Assembly: GCA_024235135.1 (NCBI GenBank)
Contig: JACKMZ010000007.1
Location: forward strand, 1 to 64,000
Source: Gammaproteobacteria bacterium
Lineage (GTDB): Bacteria > Pseudomonadota > Gammaproteobacteria > Competibacterales > Competibacteraceae
Length of the DNA stretch: 64,000 nt
Reading direction: 5' to 3'
In this document: positions 17,291 through 25,478 of the stretch, piece by piece
Position numbering within the stretch: position 1 is the first letter of the stretch
How the letters are laid out: each line of letters begins with the position of its first letter
Position numbers and translations under genes: made by a program
The notes under the pieces: generated by a model
Databases searched by the model: none
What the model saw: the letters and a program-made list of their open reading frames with translations, nothing else
Told to the model about the DNA's origin: nothing

Positions 17291-17320
17291 GTAGGGTGGG
17301 CAACTTGTCGCCCACCCTAC
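17291..17320. terminator. Strong hairpin: repeat or terminator downstream of the DUF4132 gene
   Basis: GTAGGGTGGGC, eight-base loop, GCCCACCCTAC: an 11-bp perfect stem. It lies upstream of the NIPSNAP gene and downstream of the DUF4132 gene only in map terms (both genes run leftward; DUF4132 lies at higher coordinates and its transcript would reach this hairpin about 105 bases after its stop). There is no long T-run, so it may equally be a dispersed intergenic repeat. Confidence 0.45.
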
Positions 17321-17424
17321 GGAGCTGAAATACTCTCACACGCATAAACCAAATATTGAATAGACTTCCTTGGCGAATTATTAATAGATAATGTACCCAA
17401 TCACTCCAACAACGAAATCCTTCA

Positions 17425-20274
17425 TCAAGCACATCGACGTATCTGCGAAAGAATACTTTCGTCTTTTATCCGATGATCGTTATGCAGCATTAGGATCTTG
17501 GAAATAATCTCCGCCGTTTTGGAGTCCGCGTCGGCGAATGGCAGATAAAGGCGCTCGGATTTTTTCTGAGTATGATCGGGCACGATGCACAGGTAATTGC
17601 CCGGCATGACGTGAATATTGCCACTGCCCAGATGAATACGGTATTCGGCCAGCCGCCCCTTGATGAAGACGAAATTACCGTCGAAATGCAGGTTTCCCAG
17701 ACCCAGATGCTGGGCGATGGTACGCACGACCGACAGCCGGTGTTGACTGGCTTCGCTCGACCAGTATTCACCTTGGTCGGCAATATTCGCCACCGATACC
17801 ACCAGATCGGCGTCGCGCATGACCTCGGAAAACACCACCGGTGGAATTTCCGATAGGGGCAAGGCGTCCCAGCCGCGACGAAAGACGATCTTGTCGCTGT
17901 TTAGTTGCGGTTCCTCGACGAAATAATGTCGTGCATCCGGAAATTCCCAGTGCGCCCTGAAGCGATACTCCGGGAAACGCTTGAAAACATCCGGAACGTC
18001 ATCGCTGGAGGAACTCCAACCCCGCGCTTGCAACAAACGATAGGCAATCGCTGAATCGATCGTATGCCCGGCAAAGCGATTGGAAAAATCACCGGTTTCC
18101 TGCTCCGCCGGCGTGAGAATGTAAAGCTCACGGAACACCTGCTTGAACGGCTGTATCCGCTGCTGACCGACGATGACCTGTTGCCAATGGGACAGGACAT
18201 TGCGGGAAAACAAGTCGTAGACATGGGCCAGACGCAGCGTTTCCCGGATGGGATGCCGTCGCTCGCCATCCACCAGCGTCAGCGACGCCGGGTCCACCAG
18301 GCCGATGTCGTCGCTTTCGTTGATCGCGACCAGATTGCTCAATAGAAAACCGACGGCCGGAATCCGAACCAGCTTGCCCAATTCCTCCAGTGGGATGACT
18401 TCCCCGTCGATCATCATGGTTTCCAGGGACTTCCGAAAGCGACTGGCCTGATCCTTCAAACGGTTCAGCGTCTCCCGCAGTGCGGCGTATTCCGCCGTTT
18501 TCCGCAAACCCGGCGGCACCGATTTCAACCCCTTGCCCTGCTTGGATACCGACAAAATCGGCTTGACGCCCTCGAAGCTTACGATCACGTCCCATTGCTC
18601 GATGGTGCGGGGTTCTTCCAGATTGGCGGACTCCTGACTGATTTCCGCCTCCAAGTCCCATTCCATGCGGGCGGCATCGCGATAACCCGCACGCACGGCG
18701 AGATTCTTCAGACCGACCGTGACGGCCGCCCGTGTGTTGGCTTGACGTTCGGCGCCGTATTTGGCGCATTCCTTCCAGGCTTTTTTCAAGGCCAGATAAC
18801 GGGCGAGCACATCCTCCTTGGATTCGACGGGCAACAACCCAAAAGCCTTCATCGCCGCCTGCCCGTGTTTGGCCAGAGCGCGTTCCAGGGCCGGGCGGTT
18901 CTTGCCGCGAAATGCCTCGATCAGCAGCACCGTGTTCTTGAAACCCAGGCCGGAACCCTTGAGCGCCTTGAAATAGGCATTCAGTGGCTTGTCGCTCAAA
19001 CCTTCCAGCGACGCAGCCCATTCGGCCTGATTGATGACGCCGCTTTCCGTATTCTCGCTGTTGGGCACATCGTTGGTGGACGGCGAAGGCTGATACGGTT
19101 TGGCTCCGGCCAGTCGGAATACCTGCTCGTGCAACGGTATCAGACCGGCGCAACCCAGGGCCTTGAGCACCGCACGTTGCCCCGCGCCCGAGAACGGCAG
19201 GGCCACCCACAGCGTTTGCGGTGTAAAGCCGCGCAGCCGCTCGACCAGGGAATCCTCGGTTTCCTCGGGGTCCAGCTTGGCGATGCCGAGAAAGCCCGTC
19301 AGGACGCGGGAGAGGTCGTCGTAGCTGTCGTTCACCACGCTGGCCGTGTATTGGCGCCGATCGATATGCTCGCAGGCTTTGCACAGCCAACGTCCGCCCG
19401 TCGGATGGCTGTAACGGAATTCGTGCAATACCCCCATCGCTTCCTCGTCGACCGCCTGAAATTCGTCCCAGGCCAGGCGGCCGGTGTATTCGCGCAGCAA
19501 GGCGGACTGTCCAACGCCGTCCTCCGCGTCATCGGCTGACGCCGGCTGGAGCAGATCGGCGTCGAGCAGGCTCGGCGCCAAGCGCATGAGATGGCGAAAT
19601 TGCGGGTAGTCCAGTTTTCCCTGATCGGCAAAATGCCGCAAAGCCCTGTGAAACAGCCGGCTGACCTTGTAGGCATAGCGTTGATAGCTGTTCTTGGCGC
19701 ACCATTCGCCGGCGAGCATGGCGCGGAATTCTTCCTCGTAATCGGCGATGCGAATGCCGGTACGTAACAGATGGGACAAATTGTTCAGTCCCGGCGGGTA
19801 GTAACCGTAATTGTCATGCTGATGGTAGCCGGATGCGCCATTCAACGGGCGCTCGCCCTCGTTATCGAGGTGCAGCAGGATATGGCGCAAGCGCGAGAGC
19901 ATCAGGCGGGCGGCGTAGTCGTCGAGGTGTTCCGCGAAGTAACAGGACAAGCACTCGTAGGCGATCAGCCAGACGTAGTAGTCGTGGAAGCGCTCGCCAT
20001 CCCACAGCTTGGACAGGTCATGGTCGGCGGGAAAGCAGAAGAAGTCGGCGAAGTACTCGCGCATCCTTGCCTTCCCGAAGTGTTCGCGGCCCTGCTCCAT
20101 GGTTTTTCGGTAAAGCGCATAGTCTTCGCTGTCCCGGCGTTGGATGCGCAACGTGCTATTCAACGATCGGCCGGCGATGCGCGTATCCAGCGACCAAAGC
20201 TCGGGCAGCGTATCCCTGAACCATTGCGCGGCTTCCGTGACGTGTTGCCGCTGGAGCGGTGTCGGTTCCCACAT
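17425..20274 (-). CDS. DUF4132 (YehI/MolR-related) large protein
   Basis: A 949-residue protein whose C-terminal third matches DUF4132 as I know it from E. coli YehI: IRETLRLAHVYDLFSRNVLSHWQQ, QPFKQVFRELYILTPAE, FAGHTIDSAIAYRLLQARGW, then a final domain with LHFDGNFVFIKGRLAEYRIHLGSGNIHV. The N-terminal part (CKACEHIDRRQY) is helical with no catalytic motif I can name. YehI-type proteins occur with MoxR ATPases and vWA proteins elsewhere; none is present here. ATG at 20274 follows the small-protein stop by 3 bases and its ribosome site GGGAGGA lies within that gene's last codons. Confidence 0.72.
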   Translation of the reverse strand: MWEPTPLQRQHVTEAAQWFRDTLPELWSLDTRIAGRSLNSTLRIQRRDSEDYALYRKTMEQGREHFGKARMREYFADFFCFPADHDLSKLWDGERFHDYYVWLIAYECLSCYFAEHLDDYAARLMLSRLRHILLHLDNEGERPLNGASGYHQHDNYGYYPPGLNNLSHLLRTGIRIADYEEEFRAMLAGEWCAKNSYQRYAYKVSRLFHRALRHFADQGKLDYPQFRHLMRLAPSLLDADLLQPASADDAEDGVGQSALLREYTGRLAWDEFQAVDEEAMGVLHEFRYSHPTGGRWLCKACEHIDRRQYTASVVNDSYDDLSRVLTGFLGIAKLDPEETEDSLVERLRGFTPQTLWVALPFSGAGQRAVLKALGCAGLIPLHEQVFRLAGAKPYQPSPSTNDVPNSENTESGVINQAEWAASLEGLSDKPLNAYFKALKGSGLGFKNTVLLIEAFRGKNRPALERALAKHGQAAMKAFGLLPVESKEDVLARYLALKKAWKECAKYGAERQANTRAAVTVGLKNLAVRAGYRDAARMEWDLEAEISQESANLEEPRTIEQWDVIVSFEGVKPILSVSKQGKGLKSVPPGLRKTAEYAALRETLNRLKDQASRFRKSLETMMIDGEVIPLEELGKLVRIPAVGFLLSNLVAINESDDIGLVDPASLTLVDGERRHPIRETLRLAHVYDLFSRNVLSHWQQVIVGQQRIQPFKQVFRELYILTPAEQETGDFSNRFAGHTIDSAIAYRLLQARGWSSSSDDVPDVFKRFPEYRFRAHWEFPDARHYFVEEPQLNSDKIVFRRGWDALPLSEIPPVVFSEVMRDADLVVSVANIADQGEYWSSEASQHRLSVVRTIAQHLGLGNLHFDGNFVFIKGRLAEYRIHLGSGNIHVMPGNYLCIVPDHTQKKSERLYLPFADADSKTAEIISKILMLHNDHRIKDESILSQIRRCA

Positions 20275-20277
20275 GGT

Positions 20278-20745
20278 TTATCCTCCCACCAGCGGCATGA
20301 GCCGGATGAAGACGATCTGGCTGTACCGCGACAGCAAGACTTTATCGTCCAGCGATTGCGGCTGTTGCCCGTCGATGCTGATGAAAAACCGCTGCTCGCC
20401 GAACCCGCGCAACGCCTTGTCGATTTCCGTCTGGACCTCGATCGTTCGTTCCTCCTGCGGTGTCGGGAAGTGAACGCGGCCTTGCCGCGCCTGCTGTTCG
20501 ATCTCCTCGTCGGAAAGATACTGGCGACTGAGAATGTCCTGCGTATGCGCGGCCAATTCTTTCCGCGATTCCAACAGTACCTGAATTTGTTCCGCGACGG
20601 TCCGGGCGATAAGTTCACGGATCAATACGGTCTCCGTGGCAAAGCAGACGGTCACGGGCTCAATCGGAGGAAGCGCGGCGGCTCCGCCAAATACTAGGGT
20701 CGCAACCTCGACATCAATGGTTTCGGACAGGGTCGTTTCGGACAT
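20278..20745 (-). CDS. Small beta-grasp (ubiquitin/MoaD-like) protein ending in Gly-Gly
   Basis: A 155-residue protein, not named in any family I recall. Pattern: strands DVEVATLVFGG and EPVTVCFATET, a helix LIRELIARTVAEQIQVLL, a helical insertion with Gln/Glu (about 60-115), then RFFISIDGQQPQSLDDKVLL and a final strand QIVFIRLMPLVGG. This is the order of a beta-grasp fold, and the hydrophobic last strand followed by a C-terminal Gly-Gly recalls ubiquitin, ThiS and MoaD. It is coupled to the DUF4132 gene (3-base gap). Note that the GGA GGA codons also form the neighbour's ribosome site, which could select for them independently. Confidence 0.55.
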   Translation of the reverse strand: MSETTLSETIDVEVATLVFGGAAALPPIEPVTVCFATETVLIRELIARTVAEQIQVLLESRKELAAHTQDILSRQYLSDEEIEQQARQGRVHFPTPQEERTIEVQTEIDKALRGFGEQRFFISIDGQQPQSLDDKVLLSRYSQIVFIRLMPLVGG

Positions 20746-21147
20746 GATTTTTACTTGTATTTTTTTAGAGTGGGAGAGATTGGATTCTTCGATCCACCAT
20801 TGACTCGGATAGCGGAACCGCCGCCATACGTCGGGCCTGATAGCGCCATCCTGTCGTGATCGTACGATTTGGCAAAGATCGTGCCCAGGTCGCCGCTCCC
20901 GACTGTACGGGCCGTATCGCGGCCATTTCGGCCGGAATATCCCGTTTTACGGAACTCGGCGGCGCCCTGGGCCGACCGCTCGCCGCCCCGGTGGGCATGC
21001 GATGCTGCGTCAGCTACTGACCTATTACGTCGGATTTTGCAAAGAGAGAAACAGGAAGTCGTTGATTAAACAAGGGGGAGAAGCCCGTTTATTCAACTCC
21101 AGGAGGATAGCGGCCCAATGGCCGCCATGGGACCCAAATCCGTTGCT
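20746..21147. other. Intergenic stretch, no gene seen
   Basis: About 400 bases between the start of the small beta-grasp gene and the end of the DUF1330 gene. High-GC sequence without coding signal; an A/T-rich run next to the beta-grasp start (20750-20770) is the likely promoter area, but I cannot place -35/-10 boxes with confidence. Confidence 0.5.
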
Positions 21148-21438
21148 TTACGGCATGCCCTCGACCACCACCATATTGGAAACCGCGTAGCGCCGGCGCA
21201 TTTCATGCACCGCCCGATACTCCTGCGCGCGGTGCCAGGCTTTGGCCTGTTCGAGACTGGCGAACTCCAGAACCACCAACCGCTGCGGCGACCAAGCGCC
21301 CTCCAGGGTTTCGCTGTGACCGCCACGGACCAGATACCGCCCTCCATACGCTTCGATGGACGCCGGAACCTGGGCTTTATACTCCTCGTAAGCATGGGAA
21401 TTGGTGACCCGTATCTCGACAATCACATAAGCAACCAT
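21148..21438 (-). CDS. DUF1330 protein
   Basis: A 96-residue DUF1330 (dimeric alpha-beta barrel): MVAYVIVEIRVTNSHAYEEY, IEAYGGRYLVRGG, WSPQRLVVLEFASLEQAKAW and MVVVEGMP at the end. ATG at 21438 is preceded by GTGGAGGGATC. It is the last gene of the atz-like operon, 41 bases after the AtzE-like stop; its role there is unknown. Confidence 0.85.
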   Translation of the reverse strand: MVAYVIVEIRVTNSHAYEEYKAQVPASIEAYGGRYLVRGGHSETLEGAWSPQRLVVLEFASLEQAKAWHRAQEYRAVHEMRRRYAVSNMVVVEGMP

Positions 21439-21479
21439 GATCCCTCCACGCCCGCCGCGGAACCCCGATTCGTGGCGGC

Positions 21480-22871
21480 TCAAAAGTCTCTCAGAACGGC
21501 CGGACTGGCGGCGACGCCCTGATTTTCCAATTCCGCCGCGACGCGCAAGACCCGATCCTCGCGCCACGGGGCCGCGATGACCTGTACCGCAATGGGCAGC
21601 CCGCCCGCTTCCTGGATCGGCGCGGCCACGATCGGCAGGCCGATGAACGACAGCGGCTGGGTATAGATCCCGATATTGGGTCGCAGCATCACGGTCACGC
21701 CTTCGATCACCAGTTGTTTCTGGCCGATTTCCGGGGCGCTGCACGGCGTCGCGGGCGCCAAAACGACATCGACCTGCTCGAACACCTTCAACACTTCCCG
21801 GTGGTACCAATGCCTGAAACGCTGGGCCTGGAGATACCAGTTCGCCGGCATCAAGGCCCCGGCCAGCAAGCGGTCGCGCACATCGGGATCGAAATCGGCG
21901 GCCCGCTGGCGCAACCGGTCGAGATGCAAATGCGCCCCTTCGCAGTTGGTCACGACGAAGGCGGCGGCCCGCGCCCGCGCGGCCTCCGGCAGGCTGACCA
22001 CGTGGGTCGCGCGCAAAGCCGAGGCCACTTGCGCCACGGCGGCATAAGCCTGTGGCGTACCGCCGTGGGCGAAATAATCGTTGGCGACCGCGATACGCAA
22101 ATCCTTCAGCCCCGTACCCAACTGGGGAAAAACCGGTTGCGGCGGCGGAGTCGTACAAGCCGGGTCCAGCGGGTCCGACCCCTGCATGGCGTCGTAGGCC
22201 AAGGCCAAATCGTAGGCGGAACGGGCGAACGGTCCCAGGTGGTCCAGACTCGTGCAAAATGGAAAGGCGCCGGCCCGGCTCAGCCGCCCGTAAGTCGGTT
22301 TCAACCCGAACAGACCGCAAAAGGAAGACGGCACGCGGATCGAACCGTTGGTGTCGGAACCCAACGCCAGGGCCACCTGGGCGGCGGCCACCGCCGCGCC
22401 GCAACCGCCGGATGAACCGCCCGCCATGTAGCGAGGATCGTGCGGATTCCGGGTGGGTCCGTAATGGCTATTCTCACCCGTGAAGTCATAGGCGTATTCG
22501 CCCATATTCAAGCCGCCCAATAACACCGCGCCCGCGGCCTGCAAGCGTTGGATCAGGGTGGCGTCCCGTCGGGCCGGCGGATACCCGCGATTGATCTTGG
22601 ACCCGGCCAAGGTCGGCAGCCCCTGGATGTCGAACAGATTCTTGACCGCGTAAGGCACACCCGCCAGCGGACCGGGATCGTCTCCGGCCGCCAGCTTCCG
22701 ATCGACCGCCGCCGCTTCCCGCAGCGCCCGCTCCGTGGTGACGTCGGTAAAGGCATTCAGCACGGGGTCGCTGGCTTCGATACGCTTCAGCGCCCGCTGG
22801 GTAAGTTCAGTGGCGCTGATTTCCCGGCGCTTGATGCTCGCGACCAGGTTTTGTGCCGTCAGGCCGATCAT
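21480..22871 (-). CDS. atzE: AtzE-like amidase (1-carboxybiuret hydrolase subunit)
   Basis: Amidase-signature enzyme of 463 residues. The Ser-cisSer-Lys triad is visible: Lys77 in AVKNLFD, Ser153 in GGSSGG, Ser177 in GSDTNGSIRVPSSF, with the 24-residue spacing of the family. In the cyanuric-acid/biuret pathway AtzE with AtzG deaminates 1-carboxybiuret. ATG at 22871 follows GGAGG; an upstream extension of the frame is not needed. The AtzG-like gene lies 43 bases upstream and AtzF is in the same operon, which supports this call over a generic amidase; a HpxY-type oxalurate role is the alternative. Confidence 0.8.
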   Translation of the reverse strand: MIGLTAQNLVASIKRREISATELTQRALKRIEASDPVLNAFTDVTTERALREAAAVDRKLAAGDDPGPLAGVPYAVKNLFDIQGLPTLAGSKINRGYPPARRDATLIQRLQAAGAVLLGGLNMGEYAYDFTGENSHYGPTRNPHDPRYMAGGSSGGCGAAVAAAQVALALGSDTNGSIRVPSSFCGLFGLKPTYGRLSRAGAFPFCTSLDHLGPFARSAYDLALAYDAMQGSDPLDPACTTPPPQPVFPQLGTGLKDLRIAVANDYFAHGGTPQAYAAVAQVASALRATHVVSLPEAARARAAAFVVTNCEGAHLHLDRLRQRAADFDPDVRDRLLAGALMPANWYLQAQRFRHWYHREVLKVFEQVDVVLAPATPCSAPEIGQKQLVIEGVTVMLRPNIGIYTQPLSFIGLPIVAAPIQEAGGLPIAVQVIAAPWREDRVLRVAAELENQGVAASPAVLRDF

Positions 22872-22914
22872 ATCCGCCTCCATCCATTCGCCGTTCAAGG
22901 GCTCGACACGCCGC

Positions 22915-23121
22915 TCAAGGCCGGAATACCGGCGCGGGCTCCAGATCGTCGGCCAGTTCGAACTCCATGACGAACTGAGCCATGCGCGCGGACAAATCCA
23001 GAAACAACAGGGTTCCCGGTCGGTGCTCGGGCGCGATGGACAGACCCAACGCCGGGGCGACGGTATCGAGTACGGCCTGCGCATCGAAACCGGGTGGCGG
23101 CGCAAGAAACTCCGGGGTCAT
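22915..23121 (-). CDS. atzG: AtzG-like small subunit (DUF4089)
   Basis: A 68-residue DUF4089 protein: FDAQAVLDTVAPALGLSI, then ...LDLSARMAQFVMEFELADDLEPAPVF. AtzG is the small partner that AtzE needs for stability and activity. Start ATG 23121 has AGGAG eight bases upstream, 13 bases after the permease stop. Position immediately before the AtzE-like gene is diagnostic. Confidence 0.82.
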   Translation of the reverse strand: MTPEFLAPPPGFDAQAVLDTVAPALGLSIAPEHRPGTLLFLDLSARMAQFVMEFELADDLEPAPVFRP

Positions 23122-23134
23122 GGGCGTCTCCTAC

Positions 23135-24748
23135 TCATTCCGGCACGCCCGGCGCTTCGGCCAGCGCATCGCCACCGGGCAGCCGCGTCGGCTCCTGTTC
23201 CGACGCCGGCTTCTCGGCGAAGCTGGCGCAGAGCATGAAGAACGCGGACATCAACAGATAACCCAGGGTCACCATGGGCGTGACGCCCAGACCATTTTCC
23301 CCGAAGCCGACGGCGGGTCCGTGCATGAAACCGAAATAGGTAAGCACCGCGCCGGCCAGGGCAAACGCGGCCGCCGTGCGCAACTGCCGTTCGATGACGA
23401 ACACCACGGTGGCGCCCAGCACCAAACCCGTCAAGATAGCTCCCCCGCCAAGCAGACTGAGGCCCTGATAAAGCACGCCCACATTGGCCAATTGATCCAG
23501 GCCGACCTGTTGGGCGGAGGTTCCCGCCGCGCCCAATGCGCCATCGACCATGACCTTGGCCCAGGCCGCCAGATGCGGCACCAGGGCGAAGATGATCGCC
23601 GGGGCATGGGCCGTTGGCGTGCTCTGAAACGCCTGCGCGCCGATCAGTGCGCCGATATATAACAGGATCGGCAGGATGGCGACGACCGGGATCAGATTGA
23701 GCAACAGGGACGTAATGTTCAACCAGGTCAAGCTCAGCACCAGCACGCCGGTGCCGATGGAATACCCGATGCGGCCGCCCATTTCCTTCCAGCCGGGATG
23801 GCCGATATAAACGGCGTTGGCGAAGGGGCTGCCCATGAGCGTGCCGATCAGGCTGATAGTCCCTTCGGCGGCCAAGGCTTCGGTGGTGCTGTAGGTGTCG
23901 CCGGCCGCTTCCGCGCTTTCCACATTGTCCATGGCCTCGACCAGATCGTAGACGCCGAAGGGAATCGCCGTCACCAGGATAAAGCCCAGGAACTGGAAGC
24001 CGGAAAACACATGATCGACCGCCGGCAACGGCACGGTGAAACCGAAATGCGTGAAGGATTGCAGCAGTTTCTGCGGGTCCATCCCGCCCCAACCCCAACC
24101 CATGGCGGTGCTGATCCAGGCGATGATCGTGCCGACCCCGATCGCCACCAGACCGGCGGGAATACTGCGCGGATAACGCACGCCGCCAAACCAACTGACC
24201 AGAATGATGGCCAGGGACAATAGCCCGATGGCCGGCGTCATGTAGATCTCCATGGCCGGGCGCATGGAGATGAAGGCGATGGACACCCCGGCCAGCGTTC
24301 CCAGCAGAGCGGCGCGCGGCGTAATCTTGCGGATGATCGGCGCGATGAAACCGCCGCCGATCAAAATGAAGCCCTGCATGAAGACCCAGGCCATGCCCGC
24401 CTCCCAAGCTTTGACCGGATCGCCAGTCTGGCTAAGGATCGGCAACATGATCACCATGACGACGATGAACATATGCGGCACGCTGGGACCGGAAGGCAAG
24501 GCGCAGACGTCGGCCCGCCCAGTCTTGCGCGCCAGGCGGTAAGCCATGAAGGCGTAATACAGATTGCCCATGAACAGCATCAGCCCGACAGCGGGCAGGA
24601 TGCGGCCGAAGGTGATTGCGTCCGGCATCTGCAACACGAATTTCAGCAAACCGGTCATGACCAGCAGATTGACCAGCACGTTGGTGCCCAAACCGAACAG
24701 CGCGTTCCAATCGCCGGGCGTCCATAGGGATACGGAGTCTTTCTTCAT
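23135..24748 (-). CDS. NCS2/xanthine-uracil-type permease
   Basis: A 537-residue inner-membrane transporter with about 12-14 hydrophobic segments, related to nucleobase (NCS2/AzgA-like) permeases: LPAVGLMLFMGNLYYAFMAY, DVCALPSGPSVPHMF, GTLAGVSIAFISMRPAMEIY, FGVYDLVEAMDNVESAEAAG. Placed between the cysteine hydrolase and AtzG-like genes it most likely imports the operon's nitrogenous substrate (a ureide, biuret-like or ring compound). ATG at 24748 follows AGGAG. Confidence 0.8.
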   Translation of the reverse strand: MKKDSVSLWTPGDWNALFGLGTNVLVNLLVMTGLLKFVLQMPDAITFGRILPAVGLMLFMGNLYYAFMAYRLARKTGRADVCALPSGPSVPHMFIVVMVIMLPILSQTGDPVKAWEAGMAWVFMQGFILIGGGFIAPIIRKITPRAALLGTLAGVSIAFISMRPAMEIYMTPAIGLLSLAIILVSWFGGVRYPRSIPAGLVAIGVGTIIAWISTAMGWGWGGMDPQKLLQSFTHFGFTVPLPAVDHVFSGFQFLGFILVTAIPFGVYDLVEAMDNVESAEAAGDTYSTTEALAAEGTISLIGTLMGSPFANAVYIGHPGWKEMGGRIGYSIGTGVLVLSLTWLNITSLLLNLIPVVAILPILLYIGALIGAQAFQSTPTAHAPAIIFALVPHLAAWAKVMVDGALGAAGTSAQQVGLDQLANVGVLYQGLSLLGGGAILTGLVLGATVVFVIERQLRTAAAFALAGAVLTYFGFMHGPAVGFGENGLGVTPMVTLGYLLMSAFFMLCASFAEKPASEQEPTRLPGGDALAEAPGVPE

Positions 24749-24793
24749 GGTGAACTCCTGATCGATAAACAGGGTTGACAGGATTACCCGGCT

Positions 24794-25465
24794 TTAGGCG
24801 GCCAACGCGTCGATCACCGAAGCGGAGTCCGACACCCAACCGAAAATGCCGCCTTGGGCCTTGATCATGTCCAGAGCGGTGGCGTGGAAGTGCGGAAAAT
24901 ACGAACCGACGCAGTCGGCGGGGACGATGCACTCGTAGCCCCGGTCGTTGGCTTCCCGCACCGTGGTGTGAACGCAGACTTCGGTAGTGACGCCGCAGAC
25001 GATGAGGGTTTTGATGGCCCGGTTGTGCAGCATGAGGTACAGATCGGTTTGGTAGAACGCGCCCTTGCCCGGTTTGTCCAGTACCGCTTCCCCGGCGCGG
25101 GGATACAGCTCCGGAATGATGTCGTGGCCCGGTTCGCCGCGGATCAGGATACGGCCCATGGGTCCGTGGTCGCCGATCCGTTTGGCGGAACGGCCGCGCG
25201 CGAGTTTGCTGGGTGGGGCATCGGTCAAATCCGGGCGATGGCCCTCGCGGGTGTGGATAATCAACAATCCGTTCGCGCGGGCGACTTCCAATAGCGACCG
25301 ACAGGGCTCGATGGCGCTGCGCAGCAGGCTGACATCGTTGCCCAGCATCTCGCCGAAGCCGCCGGGCTCCAGAAAATCCCTCTGCATGTCGATAATGATC
25401 AACGCGGTTCGCGCCGCGTCGTATTCGAGAGGATAGGGTTGTGCCGCAAAGGTGGACACCGTCAT
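24794..25465 (-). CDS. Isochorismatase-family cysteine hydrolase, biuret amidohydrolase-like
   Basis: A 223-residue cysteine hydrolase. The Asp-Lys-Cys triad is visible as Asp26 (LIIIDMQRDFLEPGG), Lys in VLDKPGKGAFYQTDL and Cys in VCGVTTEVCVHTTV. Biuret hydrolase (BiuH) is in this branch and yields allophanate, the substrate of AtzF encoded just upstream; ureidoacrylate or N-carbamoyl substrates remain possible. Start ATG 25465 with GAGGG upstream, 13 bases after the AtzF stop. Confidence 0.8.
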   Translation of the reverse strand: MTVSTFAAQPYPLEYDAARTALIIIDMQRDFLEPGGFGEMLGNDVSLLRSAIEPCRSLLEVARANGLLIIHTREGHRPDLTDAPPSKLARGRSAKRIGDHGPMGRILIRGEPGHDIIPELYPRAGEAVLDKPGKGAFYQTDLYLMLHNRAIKTLIVCGVTTEVCVHTTVREANDRGYECIVPADCVGSYFPHFHATALDMIKAQGGIFGWVSDSASVIDALAA

Positions 25466-25478
25466 CGTCTGACCCTCG

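Noticed and set aside
18128..19390. A 420-codon minus frame inside the DUF4132 gene
   Set aside because: Shifted reading of the same coding DNA; it is Gly/Arg/Ser-rich and has no motif.
20278..20283. The C-terminal Gly-Gly as proof of ubiquitin-like conjugation
   Set aside because: The two Gly codons coincide with the next gene's ribosome-binding site, so the residues alone are not proof; kept as a hypothesis.
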